Assembly: GCF_010730955.1 (NCBI RefSeq)
Contig: NZ_AP022577.1
Coordinates: forward strand, 3,658,001 to 3,722,000
Reading direction: 5' to 3'
From: Mycolicibacterium aubagnense
GTDB lineage: Bacteria > Actinomycetota > Actinomycetes > Mycobacteriales > Mycobacteriaceae
DNA length: 64,000 nucleotides
Part shown: piece after piece, positions 53,384 through 62,543 of the stretch
Numbering within the stretch: position 1 is the stretch's first letter
How the letters are laid out: each line of letters begins with the position of its first letter
Made by a program: the position numbers and the translations under genes
The notes under the pieces: generated by a model
What the model was told of the DNA's origin: nothing
Databases searched by the model: none
Seen by the model: only the letters and a program-made list of their open reading frames with translations

Positions 53384-54571
53384 GTGGGCGACCTGGGACT
53401 CGACACTGCGGACCGCGCTCCGTTGAGCGGCACCCGCAGTTTCCTGCCCGCTGTCGAGGGCATGCGGGCCTGCGCCGCCATGGGCGTCGTGCTGACCCAC
53501 GTGGCATTCCAGACGGCCAACAGCAGCGGGTGGTACGGCCGCTTGTTCACCCGTTTCGATCTGGCGGTCGCCGTCTTCTTCGCGCTGTCGGGCTTCCTGT
53601 TATGGCGCGGTCACGCCGCCGCCGCGCGGGGTCTGCGGCACCGGCCGCCGACGGGCCACTACCTGCGTTCCCGCATCGTCCGGATCATGCCGGGTTATCT
53701 CTTGGCCGTGGTGGTCATCCTGGCGCTGCTGCCCGACGCCCACGCCGATCTCACGGTGTGGCTTGCCAACCTGACCTTGACCCAGGTCTACGTGCCGCTG
53801 ACCCTGACCGCCGGGCTGACCCAGATGTGGAGCCTGGCCGTCGAGGTCAGTTTCTATCTGGTGCTGCCGCTGCTGGCACTGCTGGCCCGCCGGTTGCCGG
53901 TGGATTGGCGCGTGCCCGCCATCGCGGTGCTGGGGGTGGCGAGCTTCGCGTGGCCCGCGCTGCCGTGGCACCTGCCGTTCGGCGTCAACCAGATGAACTG
54001 GCTACCGGCGCTGTTCTCGTGGTTCGCCGCCGGCATGCTGCTGGCCGAGCTGACGGTCATGCCGGTCGGACGCATGCATCAGCTCGCCCGCCGCCGGTGG
54101 GTCATGGCGGCCATCGCCGGGGTGGGGTTCGTCATCGCGGCAACGCCGCTGGCCGGCAACATCGGGCTGGCGCCGGGTACCGTCAGCCAGGTGGTGGTCA
54201 AGACGGCGATGGGCGCCGTGGTTGCCGGGGCGCTGCTGGCGCCGCTCGTGTTGGACGCACCAGGAACGCCGCACCGGATTCTCGGCAGCACCGCAATGGT
54301 GACGCTGGGCCGCTGGTCCTATGGGCTGTTCATCTGGCACCTGGCGGCGCTGGCCATGGTGTTCCCGGTGATCGGCGAGTTTCCCTTCAACGGGCACATG
54401 CCGATCGTGCTGATCCTGACCTTGATTTTCGGGTTCGCGATCGCCGCCGTCAGCTACGGGCTGATCGAGTCGCCGTGCCGCGAGCTGCTGCGCCGCTGGG
54501 AGTCGCGGCACGCTCCGTCGCCGCGGGACAGCTCGATCACCGATGTTCCGGAGCCGGCTGCCGTCGGATAG
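53384..54571 (+). CDS. Acyltransferase family 3 membrane protein, Rv0228-like
   Basis: A 395-residue acyltransferase-3 (OafA/NodX type) with about ten TM segments. Family landmarks are EGMRACAAMGVVLTHVAF (His of TM1), AVFFALSGFLLWRG, RSRIVRIMPGYLLA and the late WSYGLFIWHL. Start GTG 53384. O-acylates a sugar or lipid on the envelope side. Position after the DUF3068 gene, divergent, matches Rv0228. Confidence 0.9.
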   Translation: MGDLGLDTADRAPLSGTRSFLPAVEGMRACAAMGVVLTHVAFQTANSSGWYGRLFTRFDLAVAVFFALSGFLLWRGHAAAARGLRHRPPTGHYLRSRIVRIMPGYLLAVVVILALLPDAHADLTVWLANLTLTQVYVPLTLTAGLTQMWSLAVEVSFYLVLPLLALLARRLPVDWRVPAIAVLGVASFAWPALPWHLPFGVNQMNWLPALFSWFAAGMLLAELTVMPVGRMHQLARRRWVMAAIAGVGFVIAATPLAGNIGLAPGTVSQVVVKTAMGAVVAGALLAPLVLDAPGTPHRILGSTAMVTLGRWSYGLFIWHLAALAMVFPVIGEFPFNGHMPIVLILTLIFGFAIAAVSYGLIESPCRELLRRWESRHAPSPRDSSITDVPEPAAVG

Positions 54572-54580
54572 GAGGTCAAC

Positions 54581-54934
54581 GTGAGTACTCCGAAGGGCTA
54601 TCACTCGGTGACGCCGCGGATGTTCGTGAGCGACCCGCAGCGCGCCGTCGAGTTTCTGCGCGCGGTCTTCGGCGCCGTCGGCGAGGTGCCGCCAGACCGG
54701 CCGGCCGAAATCCGCATCGGCGACTCGCTGGTCATGGTCGGCTCGCCGCTGGACCGGGGCGTCTTCCCGGCCTTCCTCTATATCTATGTCGACGACGCCG
54801 ACCAGGCCTACCAACGTGCCCTGGCCGCGGGCGCCACCACCATCGAGCCGCCGATGGACACGCCCTACGGTGACCGCCGGGCCATGGTGCGCGATCCGTT
54901 CGGGAACGTCTTCCAGATCGCCCATCGGCTCTAG
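54581..54934 (+). CDS. VOC (glyoxalase/bleomycin-resistance) superfamily protein
   Basis: A 117-residue single VOC unit. Strong GGAGG site and GTG start 54581, 9 bases after the acyltransferase gene. Landmarks: PRMFVSDPQRAVEFLRAVFG and the C-terminal DPFGNVFQIAHRL. Metal ligands are incomplete, so it could be a binding protein or an enzyme. The TAG stop overlaps the convergent aftD stop (CTAG). Confidence 0.83.
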   Translation: MSTPKGYHSVTPRMFVSDPQRAVEFLRAVFGAVGEVPPDRPAEIRIGDSLVMVGSPLDRGVFPAFLYIYVDDADQAYQRALAAGATTIEPPMDTPYGDRRAMVRDPFGNVFQIAHRL

Positions 54935-57900
54935 TCAGAGGACCGCTTCGGCGCGTCCCACAGCGAGGTGGCCAACGCGGCCACCGAGATGAGCGCCAGG
55001 AACTGCACCCACGGCGAATGCCCGACGTAGCCGTCCACCGAGCGCCACGGGTACGCGCTGAGTACCGCGCCCGCGCCGATCAGGCCGGCCGCCGAGGCGA
55101 CGACGGTCCACCCGTCGAGCCACCGCACCCGTGACTTCAGCAGATACCGGATGCCGATGGCCGCCACCATGGTCGCCAGGCCCGCCCACCCGGCCACCAG
55201 GAACCCGAAGCCGATGAGGGCCACGCCCACGACCGCAGGATGCGGCTGCCAGGTGTCCGTCGGCTCGTCATCGACGGGGCGCCGCATCGGCAGCAGCGCC
55301 AACAGCGCCAGCAGCGGGAGGAGCGTGAGCCCGCCGAACAGCCCGATCCGGTAGGGGGTGTTCAGCGCGAACGTCAGCGTGACGATGCCCGCGGTGCCGG
55401 CCGGCAGCACCCAGCCCTGTTGCCACCCGTTGATGGTCACCGGGGTGAGCATGGCGCCGCCCGCGGTGTGGGCGGTCCAGCCGGGGTTGACGCTTTCGGG
55501 GACCACGAGCACCCGCTGTACGGGCGACGGGGCCACGTCCACCTCGCGGTGATCGGAGGTCCACGTCTTCAGCTGCGTGGGAGTCGTCCCGGCGCTGTGG
55601 ATGTGGGCCGCGAGCGGGCCGGTCAGGCGGGCGCCGACGACGGTGAAGTTCGCGCCCGGGTTGATGAGGAGCTCTTGCTTCCCGGCCGGCAGTTGCAGCG
55701 GCTCGGACTGGCACGGCTGGGCCGCGATCGGTTCGCCGTCCAGCAGCGCGCCGACGGTGGTGTGCACCGAGGTCTGCAGGAACTGGCCGGCGATCGCGAC
55801 GATCGGACCCCGGCCACAGGGCAGCGTGATGGCGCGCCGCCGGTTGGCGGCGGCATCGGCGGGCGCGATCGGTGCGCCGTGGTCGTCGAGGGCGGTGACC
55901 TCGGCCAGACCAGGCGGCTTCACCTGGTCGAATCCCAGTGCGGTGCGGTCGATCAGGTCGTGCCAGTCGAGGATCGACAGCTTGATGGTGTCGGTCTTCG
56001 CGGGCGTCAGCTGCAGGGTCTGTGGTCCGTCGCCGATCCGTCGCACCTGCGGCCCGGTGCCCAGGTCGACGGCGACGACGGTCGGATGCGCCGGCAGTTC
56101 GGAGGCGCTGGGCACGAGCCGCAGGGCGCTGACGGTCGTCGGGGTCGGCAGGTGCACGGTCAGGTTGGCGCCGTTGCGGAATTGCACGATGCCCTGCGGG
56201 GCCACCCAGGCAGTGCGCGGGTCGCCGTCGGTGGCGGCGTAGGCCGAGCCCGCGATGTCGATGACGTCTGAGTCGCCGGTCGCCCGGGTGGTGCCGGGCT
56301 GGCTCACCAGGTCTGCCAGGTGCGGGCCCTGCCTGGCCTGCACCCACACCGTCGGCACGACGGCCATGGGCGTCGGCACGGTGAGGGTGCGGCTCATGTT
56401 CACGGGTTCTTCGGGCGACTGGGCCATGGTGGCGGCGCACCGGACCCCGTTCGGTCCCTCGGCGCAGCCGGGCCGGCCCAGCTGGTCGTTGCCCAGATCC
56501 CATTGCGCGACAGCCGATCCCGCGGGCGGACCGGGTACGTCGACGGTGTGCCGCAGGCTCACCGCATGGGCGAAGCCGGACGCGTCGTACTGCGTCACGG
56601 AGAAGTCGGTGATGCCGAACTGCACGCCGGGGGACCCGTCGTCGGTGCCGGTCGCGGTGAACCGGACCCATGAGGTCTCGCCGTAGGGCAGGGCGGCCGT
56701 CAGCGGCTTGCCCGGCTGGTCGAAGCGAATTGTGCTGGTGCCGTTGGCTGTTGCCACCTCGATGCGGCGCACCTGAGCCCCGACGGCGGTGGCGCTGGGC
56801 GTCAGGGTGATGGTCGCGTTGGTCACCGGATGGTCGAAGTCGACCTGAAGCCATTGCCCCACAGCGGTTTGCAGCGAGCTGGACACCCAGCTGGTCGAAG
56901 AGTCGCCGTCGATCGCGGCGGCCGGCCCGGCTGCCGTCGCCACGTTGGGTAGCGCAGTCGAATCGGACGACGAACTCGAGGTGGTGATCCGTCCGCCCGG
57001 CCACGCGCCGTACGCGGGAGTGGCGCCGGGGCTGGGGTAGTCCATGACGCGGTTGAAGGTGCGTCGCGGATCGTCGGGCGCGCGCACCGCCGACGAGTGG
57101 TCGTCGACGCGCCCGTAATCGGTCTCGCGGACCAGCGGGGTGTCGGTGACGGTGACCTCGGGCACCGGCAGCCCGGCCTGCTGTGCGTCCTGAGTCAAGA
57201 TCATGGGGCCCAGTGGTTTTCGTCCCATGAGGCGCCGGCGCTCGTCGATTCGCAGCAGGGATTCGGGCCCGCCGTCGACGCGGGCCATGGTGTCGGCGTC
57301 GGCCAGGTAGGGCTGGGTCGGGGTCGTGCCCGCCACCCGGTAGATCTCGACCGCGGGGTAGCGCGGCCGCAGGCCGCTGTCGGAGACGAAGCCGTCCAGC
57401 GTGCCTGCGCCGACCGGGTCGCCGAACTGGGCCACCTTCGTCAGGCCGGGGGATCCGTCGATGGCCCGGTGTACCAGCAGCGGCCGGGCGGACCGCGAGT
57501 TGTCGGGGTCCAGGTCATTGCGCACCACGACGAACGAGATGCCTTGGCGGGCAAGGGTATCGGCCAATCCCGCGGATGGCCGCCCGGTGGCGAACAGGCG
57601 CTGTACGGAGTCCAGGGCGCGGATGGTTGCGGGCGGGGTCAGTGGAATCGAGTCGCGCACACCCCAGGCGCCGTGCTCCAGTACCTGCAGCGGCTCGTCG
57701 TGCGTGTTGCCCCAGACCTGATTGGCGAACGGCGCGCCCGGTGCGACCAGCACCCGGCCCGGTGTCTCGGCGTTGTGTGCGTCGAGCCAGTCCGCGGTCT
57801 GGTGCCAGTACTGCGGAATGGCGCGATAGGCGCCCGGCGCGGCCAGGCGGCCCGTCCACGCCAGCGATGTCCCCGCGGCCAGCGCGGTCAGCAGCACCAC

Positions 57901-59109
57901 TGCCACGGCCATCCTCTTGTCCCGCTCGAGGTGGGCGAACGCGTTGATCCATTCCCGGCACGGTGCCGTGCCCGGCAGCGGAATCCGGCCCAGCACGTGG
58001 GCCAGGCCCAGCGCCAGCGGCAGCCGCAACACGGGCTCGAGCTTGTGCACGTTGCGCAGCGGGGTGCCGGCGGCGTCGAGGAAGGTCTGCACCTGGTGCG
58101 CGATGGGGGAGCCCAGGCCACCCGAGTACGCGACCGCCAGGAGCAGGAGGCCGAGTAGCAGCATCGAGATCAGCCGGCCGCGGGCCGGCATGCTGCGCAT
58201 CGCCAGACCGGCCATGCCGCCCGCCGCCACCAGGGTCGTGGCGAGCACCGCCACCGAACCGGTGACCAGTGACGAACCTGCCGTCGCGTTGGTCGCGACG
58301 AACGCCGTCCAGCCGTAGGTGCCGCGCAGCACCTCGGTCAGCGACAGCCATTGGGTCGTGACCCCCGACGATTCGATGAAGTCCAGGAACGGCGGGCTGA
58401 TCCGGCCGAGCAGCACCAGCGCCACCGCCCACCACACGATGGCGAGCAGCGTGCAGCCGAACCACCATGCCGTGAAGCGCCACCACCGCCGGTTGGGCCG
58501 GTGCCCGGCCCACCAGACGATCGCGGCGAGGCAGCCCGTCAACGTGGCGACGGCGTTGACGGCGCCCATCAGCGCGACGGCGGCGGCCGAGCGCGCGGCC
58601 AGCTGCCGAATTCTCGGGTCCCCGCGCAGCGCCAGGATCACCGGCAACAGCACCCACGGCGCCAGCATCATGGGCAGCGTCTCGGACGAGATCGCGCCCA
58701 GCGTCGTCAGCGCGCGTGGCGACAGGGCGAATGCCACCGCGGCGAGGACGCGGGACGAGCGGCTGCCGATGCCGAGCGCTTCGGCGACGCGCACCACGCC
58801 CCAGAACCCGACGACCAGCAGCAAGGCCCACCACAGTCGTTGGGTCACCCAGCCGGGCAGGCCGATGGCGTCACCGAGGAGGAAGAACGCGCCGTGCGGG
58901 AAGAGGTAGCCGTAGGCCTGGTTCTGCGACTGCCCGAAGGGGAGGTCGCTGCTCCACAGGTTGGCCGCCCGCGCGAGGAAGCGCGCGGGGTTGGCGGTGA
59001 GATCGAGTTTGGTGTCGGGCGAGACCCGGCCCGGTGACTGGGCGAACGTCAGGACCAGTGCGGCCGCGCTGACGACCCATAGGCAGCGCCGGGAGAGCGG
59101 CGCCGCGGG
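54931..59109 (-). CDS. aftD: Alpha-(1->3)-arabinofuranosyltransferase AftD
   Basis: A GT-C membrane enzyme of about 1390 residues that adds alpha-1,3 arabinose branches to arabinogalactan and lipoarabinomannan. The N-terminal half holds the multi-TM catalytic domain, including LTANPARFLARAANLWSSDL and GYLFPHGAFFLL. Ig/F5-F8-like carbohydrate-binding domains follow (SSTSWVSSSLQTAVGQWLQV at about residue 740 is one) and C-terminal TMs (LFGGLTLLPLLALLALLPM). The first ordinary start in frame is GTG 58848, but clear AftD sequence (LSRRCLWVVSAAALVLTF...) continues upstream to about 59106 with no ATG, GTG or TTG. The boundary 59109 is therefore provisional. Rv0236A-like gene immediately upstream fits. 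Confidence 0.88.
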   Translation of the reverse strand, partial: PAAPLSRRCLWVVSAAALVLTFAQSPGRVSPDTKLDLTANPARFLARAANLWSSDLPFGQSQNQAYGYLFPHGAFFLLGDAIGLPGWVTQRLWWALLLVVGFWGVVRVAEALGIGSRSSRVLAAVAFALSPRALTTLGAISSETLPMMLAPWVLLPVILALRGDPRIRQLAARSAAAVALMGAVNAVATLTGCLAAIVWWAGHRPNRRWWRFTAWWFGCTLLAIVWWAVALVLLGRISPPFLDFIESSGVTTQWLSLTEVLRGTYGWTAFVATNATAGSSLVTGSVAVLATTLVAAGGMAGLAMRSMPARGRLISMLLLGLLLLAVAYSGGLGSPIAHQVQTFLDAAGTPLRNVHKLEPVLRLPLALGLAHVLGRIPLPGTAPCREWINAFAHLERDKRMAVAVVLLTALAAGTSLAWTGRLAAPGAYRAIPQYWHQTADWLDAHNAETPGRVLVAPGAPFANQVWGNTHDEPLQVLEHGAWGVRDSIPLTPPATIRALDSVQRLFATGRPSAGLADTLARQGISFVVVRNDLDPDNSRSARPLLVHRAIDGSPGLTKVAQFGDPVGAGTLDGFVSDSGLRPRYPAVEIYRVAGTTPTQPYLADADTMARVDGGPESLLRIDERRRLMGRKPLGPMILTQDAQQAGLPVPEVTVTDTPLVRETDYGRVDDHSSAVRAPDDPRRTFNRVMDYPSPGATPAYGAWPGGRITTSSSSSDSTALPNVATAAGPAAAIDGDSSTSWVSSSLQTAVGQWLQVDFDHPVTNATITLTPSATAVGAQVRRIEVATANGTSTIRFDQPGKPLTAALPYGETSWVRFTATGTDDGSPGVQFGITDFSVTQYDASGFAHAVSLRHTVDVPGPPAGSAVAQWDLGNDQLGRPGCAEGPNGVRCAATMAQSPEEPVNMSRTLTVPTPMAVVPTVWVQARQGPHLADLVSQPGTTRATGDSDVIDIAGSAYAATDGDPRTAWVAPQGIVQFRNGANLTVHLPTPTTVSALRLVPSASELPAHPTVVAVDLGTGPQVRRIGDGPQTLQLTPAKTDTIKLSILDWHDLIDRTALGFDQVKPPGLAEVTALDDHGAPIAPADAAANRRRAITLPCGRGPIVAIAGQFLQTSVHTTVGALLDGEPIAAQPCQSEPLQLPAGKQELLINPGANFTVVGARLTGPLAAHIHSAGTTPTQLKTWTSDHREVDVAPSPVQRVLVVPESVNPGWTAHTAGGAMLTPVTINGWQQGWVLPAGTAGIVTLTFALNTPYRIGLFGGLTLLPLLALLALLPMRRPVDDEPTDTWQPHPAVVGVALIGFGFLVAGWAGLATMVAAIGIRYLLKSRVRWLDGWTVVASAAGLIGAGAVLSAYPWRSVDGYVGHSPWVQFLALISVAALATSLWDAPKRSSD

Positions 59110-59110
59110 A

Positions 59111-59284
59111 TCAGCTGCGGTTGCCGTATTCGACCCGGTTGAGCACCGATGACGCTGGATCGCCCGATTGCAGCGTCGGCTTGGTGTTCTGCTCCAGCAT
59201 CAGCGTGGTGCCGAAGACCGCTGCGGCGCCGAGCAAGAGACCGACCACGATGCTGGCTCCGGCGGGCACGAGGAAGCGGTCCAT
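59111..59284 (-). CDS. DUF2613 small membrane protein, Rv0236A-like
   Basis: A 57-residue single-TM protein: MDRFLVPAGASIVVGLLLGA, a hydrophobic anchor, then an extracytoplasmic tail (EQNTKPTLQSGDPASSVLN). Found next to aftD in mycobacteria. ATG 59284 chosen over 59293. The stop abuts or overlaps the start of aftD, suggesting translational coupling, which may explain the missing aftD start codon. Confidence 0.85.
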   Translation of the reverse strand: MDRFLVPAGASIVVGLLLGAAAVFGTTLMLEQNTKPTLQSGDPASSVLNRVEYGNRS

Positions 59285-59390
59285 GGCGCCCAAACTAGCA
59301 TGACGACCTGCCTGCTTCCGTGTTCGCCAGCCTACTCACACGTGATCGCGGGACCGAGGCGCCCTCGTCCCGCGACTAGGCTCGGTGCCC

Positions 59391-60578
59391 ATGTCCCTGC
59401 ACCGAACCCTCGGCGTACTGGCACTGGTGTCCGGATTGGTGGCGGGTTGCTCCTCGTCGTCCGACCATCCTGCTGCGTCCAGCACGTCCAGCCCGGCCAA
59501 GAGCACGGCCTCCTCCAGCAAGCCCATGGACGCCCCCGCGCCGACCGCCCCGCCGTGCGATCCGCACGCCCTGCTCAGCACCCTCACGCTGCGGCAGAAG
59601 CTGGCCCAGTTGCTCATGGTGGGCGTCAAGGATGCCGCCGATGCCCGTGCCGCGGTGACTCAGCAGCAGGTCGGCGGCATCTTCATCGGGAGCTGGACGG
59701 ACCTGTCCATGCTGTCCGACGGCACCATCGGTGCGCTGCAGGCCGCGTCAGGTGCGCTGCCGCTGGCGGTCAGCATCGACGAAGAAGGCGGCCGGGTGTC
59801 CCGGCTGAAGAAGCTGATCGGGCCGCAGGAGTCGGCGCGCGTCCTCGCGACGACCAAGACCCCGGCCGAGGTCCAGGCCATCGCCAAGGACCGCGGGCAG
59901 CAGATGAAGGACAAGTTCGGCATCACCGTCGACTTCGCGCCCGACGCCGACGTCACCGAAGAAGCTGATGACGAGGTGATCGGAGACCGCTCCTTCGGCT
60001 CGGACCCGCAGAAGGTGACCGAGTACGCCGGCGCCTACGCCGCGGGCCTGCGCGAGGCGGGGCTGGTTCCGGTGCTCAAGCACTTCCCCGGTCACGGCCA
60101 CGGCTCGGGCGACTCGCACACCGGGGGCGTGAAGACGCCGCCGCTGGAGGCGCTGAAGGACAACGACCTGGTGCCGTACCGGACGTTGACGACGCAGCAG
60201 CCCGTCGCCGTGATGGTCGGGCACCTGCAGGTGCCCGGCCTGACCCTCGGCGACGACCCGGCCAGCCTCAGCAAGCCGGCCTACGACCTGCTGCGCAGCG
60301 GCCAGTACGGCGGCCCGCCGTTCGACGGCGTCGTGTTCACCGACGATCTGACCGGCATGGCTGCCATCAGTCAGCACTTCGGCGTCGCTGACGCGGCGTT
60401 GAAGGCGCTCCAAGCCGGCGCGGACGTCGCGCTGTGGATCACCACCGACGGCATCCCGGACGTGCTGGACAAGCTCGAGGCGGCCGCGCAGGCCGGGCAG
60501 CTGGACCAGGCGCAGATCGACAAGTCGGTGCTGCGGGTGGCGGCCATGAAAGGGCCGGGCGCGAAATGCGTGAAGTGA
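59391..60578 (+). CDS. lpqI: LpqI: lipoprotein beta-N-acetylglucosaminidase (NagZ-like, GH3)
   Basis: A 395-residue lipoprotein. Lipobox LVSGLVAGC, Ser/Ala linker, then a GH3 domain with KHFPGHGHGSGDSH (NagZ Asp-His dyad signature) and FTDDLTGM holding the nucleophile Asp (about 318). Cleaves GlcNAc from muropeptides during peptidoglycan recycling on the outer face of the membrane. ATG 59391 used (an upstream GTG/ATG at 59385 is possible). Matches Rv0237. Confidence 0.93.
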   Translation: MSLHRTLGVLALVSGLVAGCSSSSDHPAASSTSSPAKSTASSSKPMDAPAPTAPPCDPHALLSTLTLRQKLAQLLMVGVKDAADARAAVTQQQVGGIFIGSWTDLSMLSDGTIGALQAASGALPLAVSIDEEGGRVSRLKKLIGPQESARVLATTKTPAEVQAIAKDRGQQMKDKFGITVDFAPDADVTEEADDEVIGDRSFGSDPQKVTEYAGAYAAGLREAGLVPVLKHFPGHGHGSGDSHTGGVKTPPLEALKDNDLVPYRTLTTQQPVAVMVGHLQVPGLTLGDDPASLSKPAYDLLRSGQYGGPPFDGVVFTDDLTGMAAISQHFGVADAALKALQAGADVALWITTDGIPDVLDKLEAAAQAGQLDQAQIDKSVLRVAAMKGPGAKCVK

Positions 60579-60603
60579 GCCTTGTTTTGAATACCCTGAT
60601 CTG

Positions 60604-61203
60604 ATGGCAGGTGGAACCAAGCGGCTGCCGCGGGCCGTCCGCGAACAGCAGATGCTCGACGCCGCCGTGCAGATGTTCTCGGTGAACGGCTATCACGAGA
60701 CCTCGATGGACGCGATCGCCGCGCAGGCCGAGATTTCCAAGCCGATGCTGTACCTCTATTACGGCTCGAAGGAAGAGCTGTTCGCCGCGTGCCTGGATCG
60801 GGAGCTGACCCGCTTCGTCGACACCGTCCGGGCGGACATCAACTTCGCCCAGAGTCCGCGCGACCTGCTGCGTAACGCGGTGCTGTCGTTCATGACGTAC
60901 ATCGACCGCAACCGGGCGTCCTGGATCGTGCTGTACACCCAGGCCACCAGCTCGCAGGCGTTCGCCCACACGGTGCGCGAGGGCCGTGAGAAGATCATCG
61001 ACCTGGTTGCCCGGCTGCTGAGTACCGGTACGCGAAACCCGGAGCCGGACAGCGACTTCGAGATGATGGCCGTGGCCCTGGTGGGCGCGGGTGAGGCCAT
61101 CGCGTCGCGGGTGAGTGCCGGTGACACTGATGTCAACGATGCCACCGAGCTGATGATCAACCTGTTCTGGCGCGGCCTGAAGGGCAAGCGCGCCGAGTCC
61201 TGA
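60604..61203 (+). CDS. TetR-family regulator, Rv0238-like
   Basis: A 199-residue TetR regulator. HTH: AAVQMFSVNGYHETSMDAIAAQAEISKPMLYLYYGSKEELF. C-terminal ligand domain: FMTYIDRNRASWIVLY to ELMINLFWRGLKG. ATG 60604, 25 bases after lpqI on the same strand. In H37Rv the equivalent gene also follows lpqI. Ligand unknown. Confidence 0.9.
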   Translation: MAGGTKRLPRAVREQQMLDAAVQMFSVNGYHETSMDAIAAQAEISKPMLYLYYGSKEELFAACLDRELTRFVDTVRADINFAQSPRDLLRNAVLSFMTYIDRNRASWIVLYTQATSSQAFAHTVREGREKIIDLVARLLSTGTRNPEPDSDFEMMAVALVGAGEAIASRVSAGDTDVNDATELMINLFWRGLKGKRAES

Positions 61204-61290
61204 TCCGCGCGCCGAGCGTGAGCTTGTGTTCGAAAAATCTGCCGAACTTCGACCATGAGCTCAGTTTCGAGACGGCTGGTATGGTCCGCT

Positions 61291-61450
61291 TGAGCCAGTC
61301 GAACCCAACGCGGTTGGGTCAGGGAATCCGGTGCGAACCCGGAACTGACGCGCAGCGGTGAGGGGGACAGGCGGAGCAACGGCCACTGGCCCCATGTGGG
61401 CTGGGAAGGCGCTCCGGCTGGATGATCCCGAGTCCGAAGACCTGCCGGCT
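61291..61450 (+). ncRNA. Cobalamin (B12) riboswitch
   Basis: Characteristic conserved blocks in order: AGGGAATCCGGTGCGAACCC (61320-61339), GAACTGACGCGCAGCGGTGAGG, the B12 box GCCACTGG (61381-61388), TGGGAAGGCG (61401-61410) and CCGAGTCCGAAGACCTGCC (61428-61446). The ends GAGCC (61291-61295) and GGCTC (61446-61450) close the P1 stem. It sits 80 bases before a lipoprotein/permease/ATPase importer operon, so B12 would switch the operon off. The gap 61204-61530 holds nothing else. Confidence 0.95.
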
Positions 61451-61530
61451 CGGGCTCTCGCGGCCTGGCGGTGCGAGGACCCCCCACGGATGGACTCCGC
61501 GACCCGAGTCCCGGATCGGAAGGCGCCGCC

Positions 61531-62538
61531 GTGTCTCGACGTACCATTGTCCTTGTCTCACTGATTGTTTCGCTGGTCTGCTCATGTGGCGGACCGCGCG
61601 CGACCGGAACTCTCAACGCCGGAACGGCCGGCTATCCCGTCACGTTGCAGAACTGCGGACGCACGGTGACGGTGACAGCGCCACCGCGGCGTGCGGTGTC
61701 GATCAATCAGCCGGCCAGCGAACTGCTCCTGGCGCTCGGGCTCAGCGACCGCATGGCCGGTACCGCATCCTGGAGCGACGACGTGCGGCCCGACCTCGCC
61801 GACGACAACGCCAAAGTGTCTGTGCTGAGCCGAGAATTTCCATCGTTCGAGCGGGTGCTCAAGGAGAAGCCAGACTTCGTCTACGCGACGTTCGACTGGT
61901 CGTTCACCGATCAGGGCGTCGCCCCGCGGGATCGGTTCGAGCGCCTCGGGGTGCCGACGTACCAGTCCTCCAGCGAGTGCGGTGGCCAGGACGCGGCGCA
62001 GCAGCGCGCGTTGACCCTCGACGACATGTACGCCGAAATCCGCGACCTTGCCGAGGTTTTCGATGTTCCTGAGCGCGGTGAAAAGTTGGTGTCGACATTG
62101 CGGACCCGGATGGCGACCGCGACAAACGGCCTCAAAGCCGACGACGTCTCTGTGATGTGGTGGTACGCCGGTACCAGAACTCCATACATCGCGGGCTGCT
62201 GCGGTGCGCCCGGGATCGTCACCGCCGCCGTCGGAGCGCGCAACGCGTTCGCCGACAACCGGCAACTGTGGCCCGAGATTTCCTGGGAGGCCATTCTGCA
62301 ACGCGATCCCGATGTGCTGGTCCTCGCCGATCTCACCCGGGGCAAGGACGGTGACAGCGTCGCCGCCAAGATCAAGTTCCTCGAAACCGACCCCGCGGCC
62401 AGCAAATTGAGGGCTGTGCGGGAGCGGCGGTGGATCGTGCTGCCTGCCAGCGCGATGGACCCGTCGCTGCGCAACGTGGATGCCGTCGAGACCTTCGCAT
62501 CCGGGCTGCGCGCGTTCGGGCTGGGCGGAAAGTCCTGA
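61531..62538 (+). CDS. ABC-importer substrate-binding lipoprotein (BtuF/FecB family)
   Basis: A 335-residue class III binding protein. Signal peptide TIVLVSLIVSLVCSC with the lipid-attachment Cys about residue 19. Fold landmarks: PPRRAVSINQPASELLLALG, LKEKPDFVYATF, QRDPDVLVLADL. GTG 61531 has GGAAGG eight bases upstream. The frame reaches 61471 inside the riboswitch, so that start is rejected. The riboswitch makes cobalamin or a corrinoid the likely substrate. Confidence 0.9.
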   Translation: MSRRTIVLVSLIVSLVCSCGGPRATGTLNAGTAGYPVTLQNCGRTVTVTAPPRRAVSINQPASELLLALGLSDRMAGTASWSDDVRPDLADDNAKVSVLSREFPSFERVLKEKPDFVYATFDWSFTDQGVAPRDRFERLGVPTYQSSSECGGQDAAQQRALTLDDMYAEIRDLAEVFDVPERGEKLVSTLRTRMATATNGLKADDVSVMWWYAGTRTPYIAGCCGAPGIVTAAVGARNAFADNRQLWPEISWEAILQRDPDVLVLADLTRGKDGDSVAAKIKFLETDPAASKLRAVRERRWIVLPASAMDPSLRNVDAVETFASGLRAFGLGGKS

Positions 62539-62543
62539 CGGCG

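Noticed and set aside
58871..59080. 69-codon ORF opening MGRQRGRTGPDVRP
   Set aside because: Out-of-frame shadow of the aftD N-terminus, which reads as conserved AftD sequence in the neighbouring frame.
61204..61290. Possible repeat with CTTGTGTTCG/CGAAC symmetry before the riboswitch
   Set aside because: Arms are too short and imperfect to call; it more likely holds the promoter of the importer operon.
61471..61530. Start of the binding protein within the riboswitch tail
   Set aside because: The extension is not a signal peptide and overlaps expression-platform RNA; GTG 61531 has an RBS and gives a proper lipoprotein signal.
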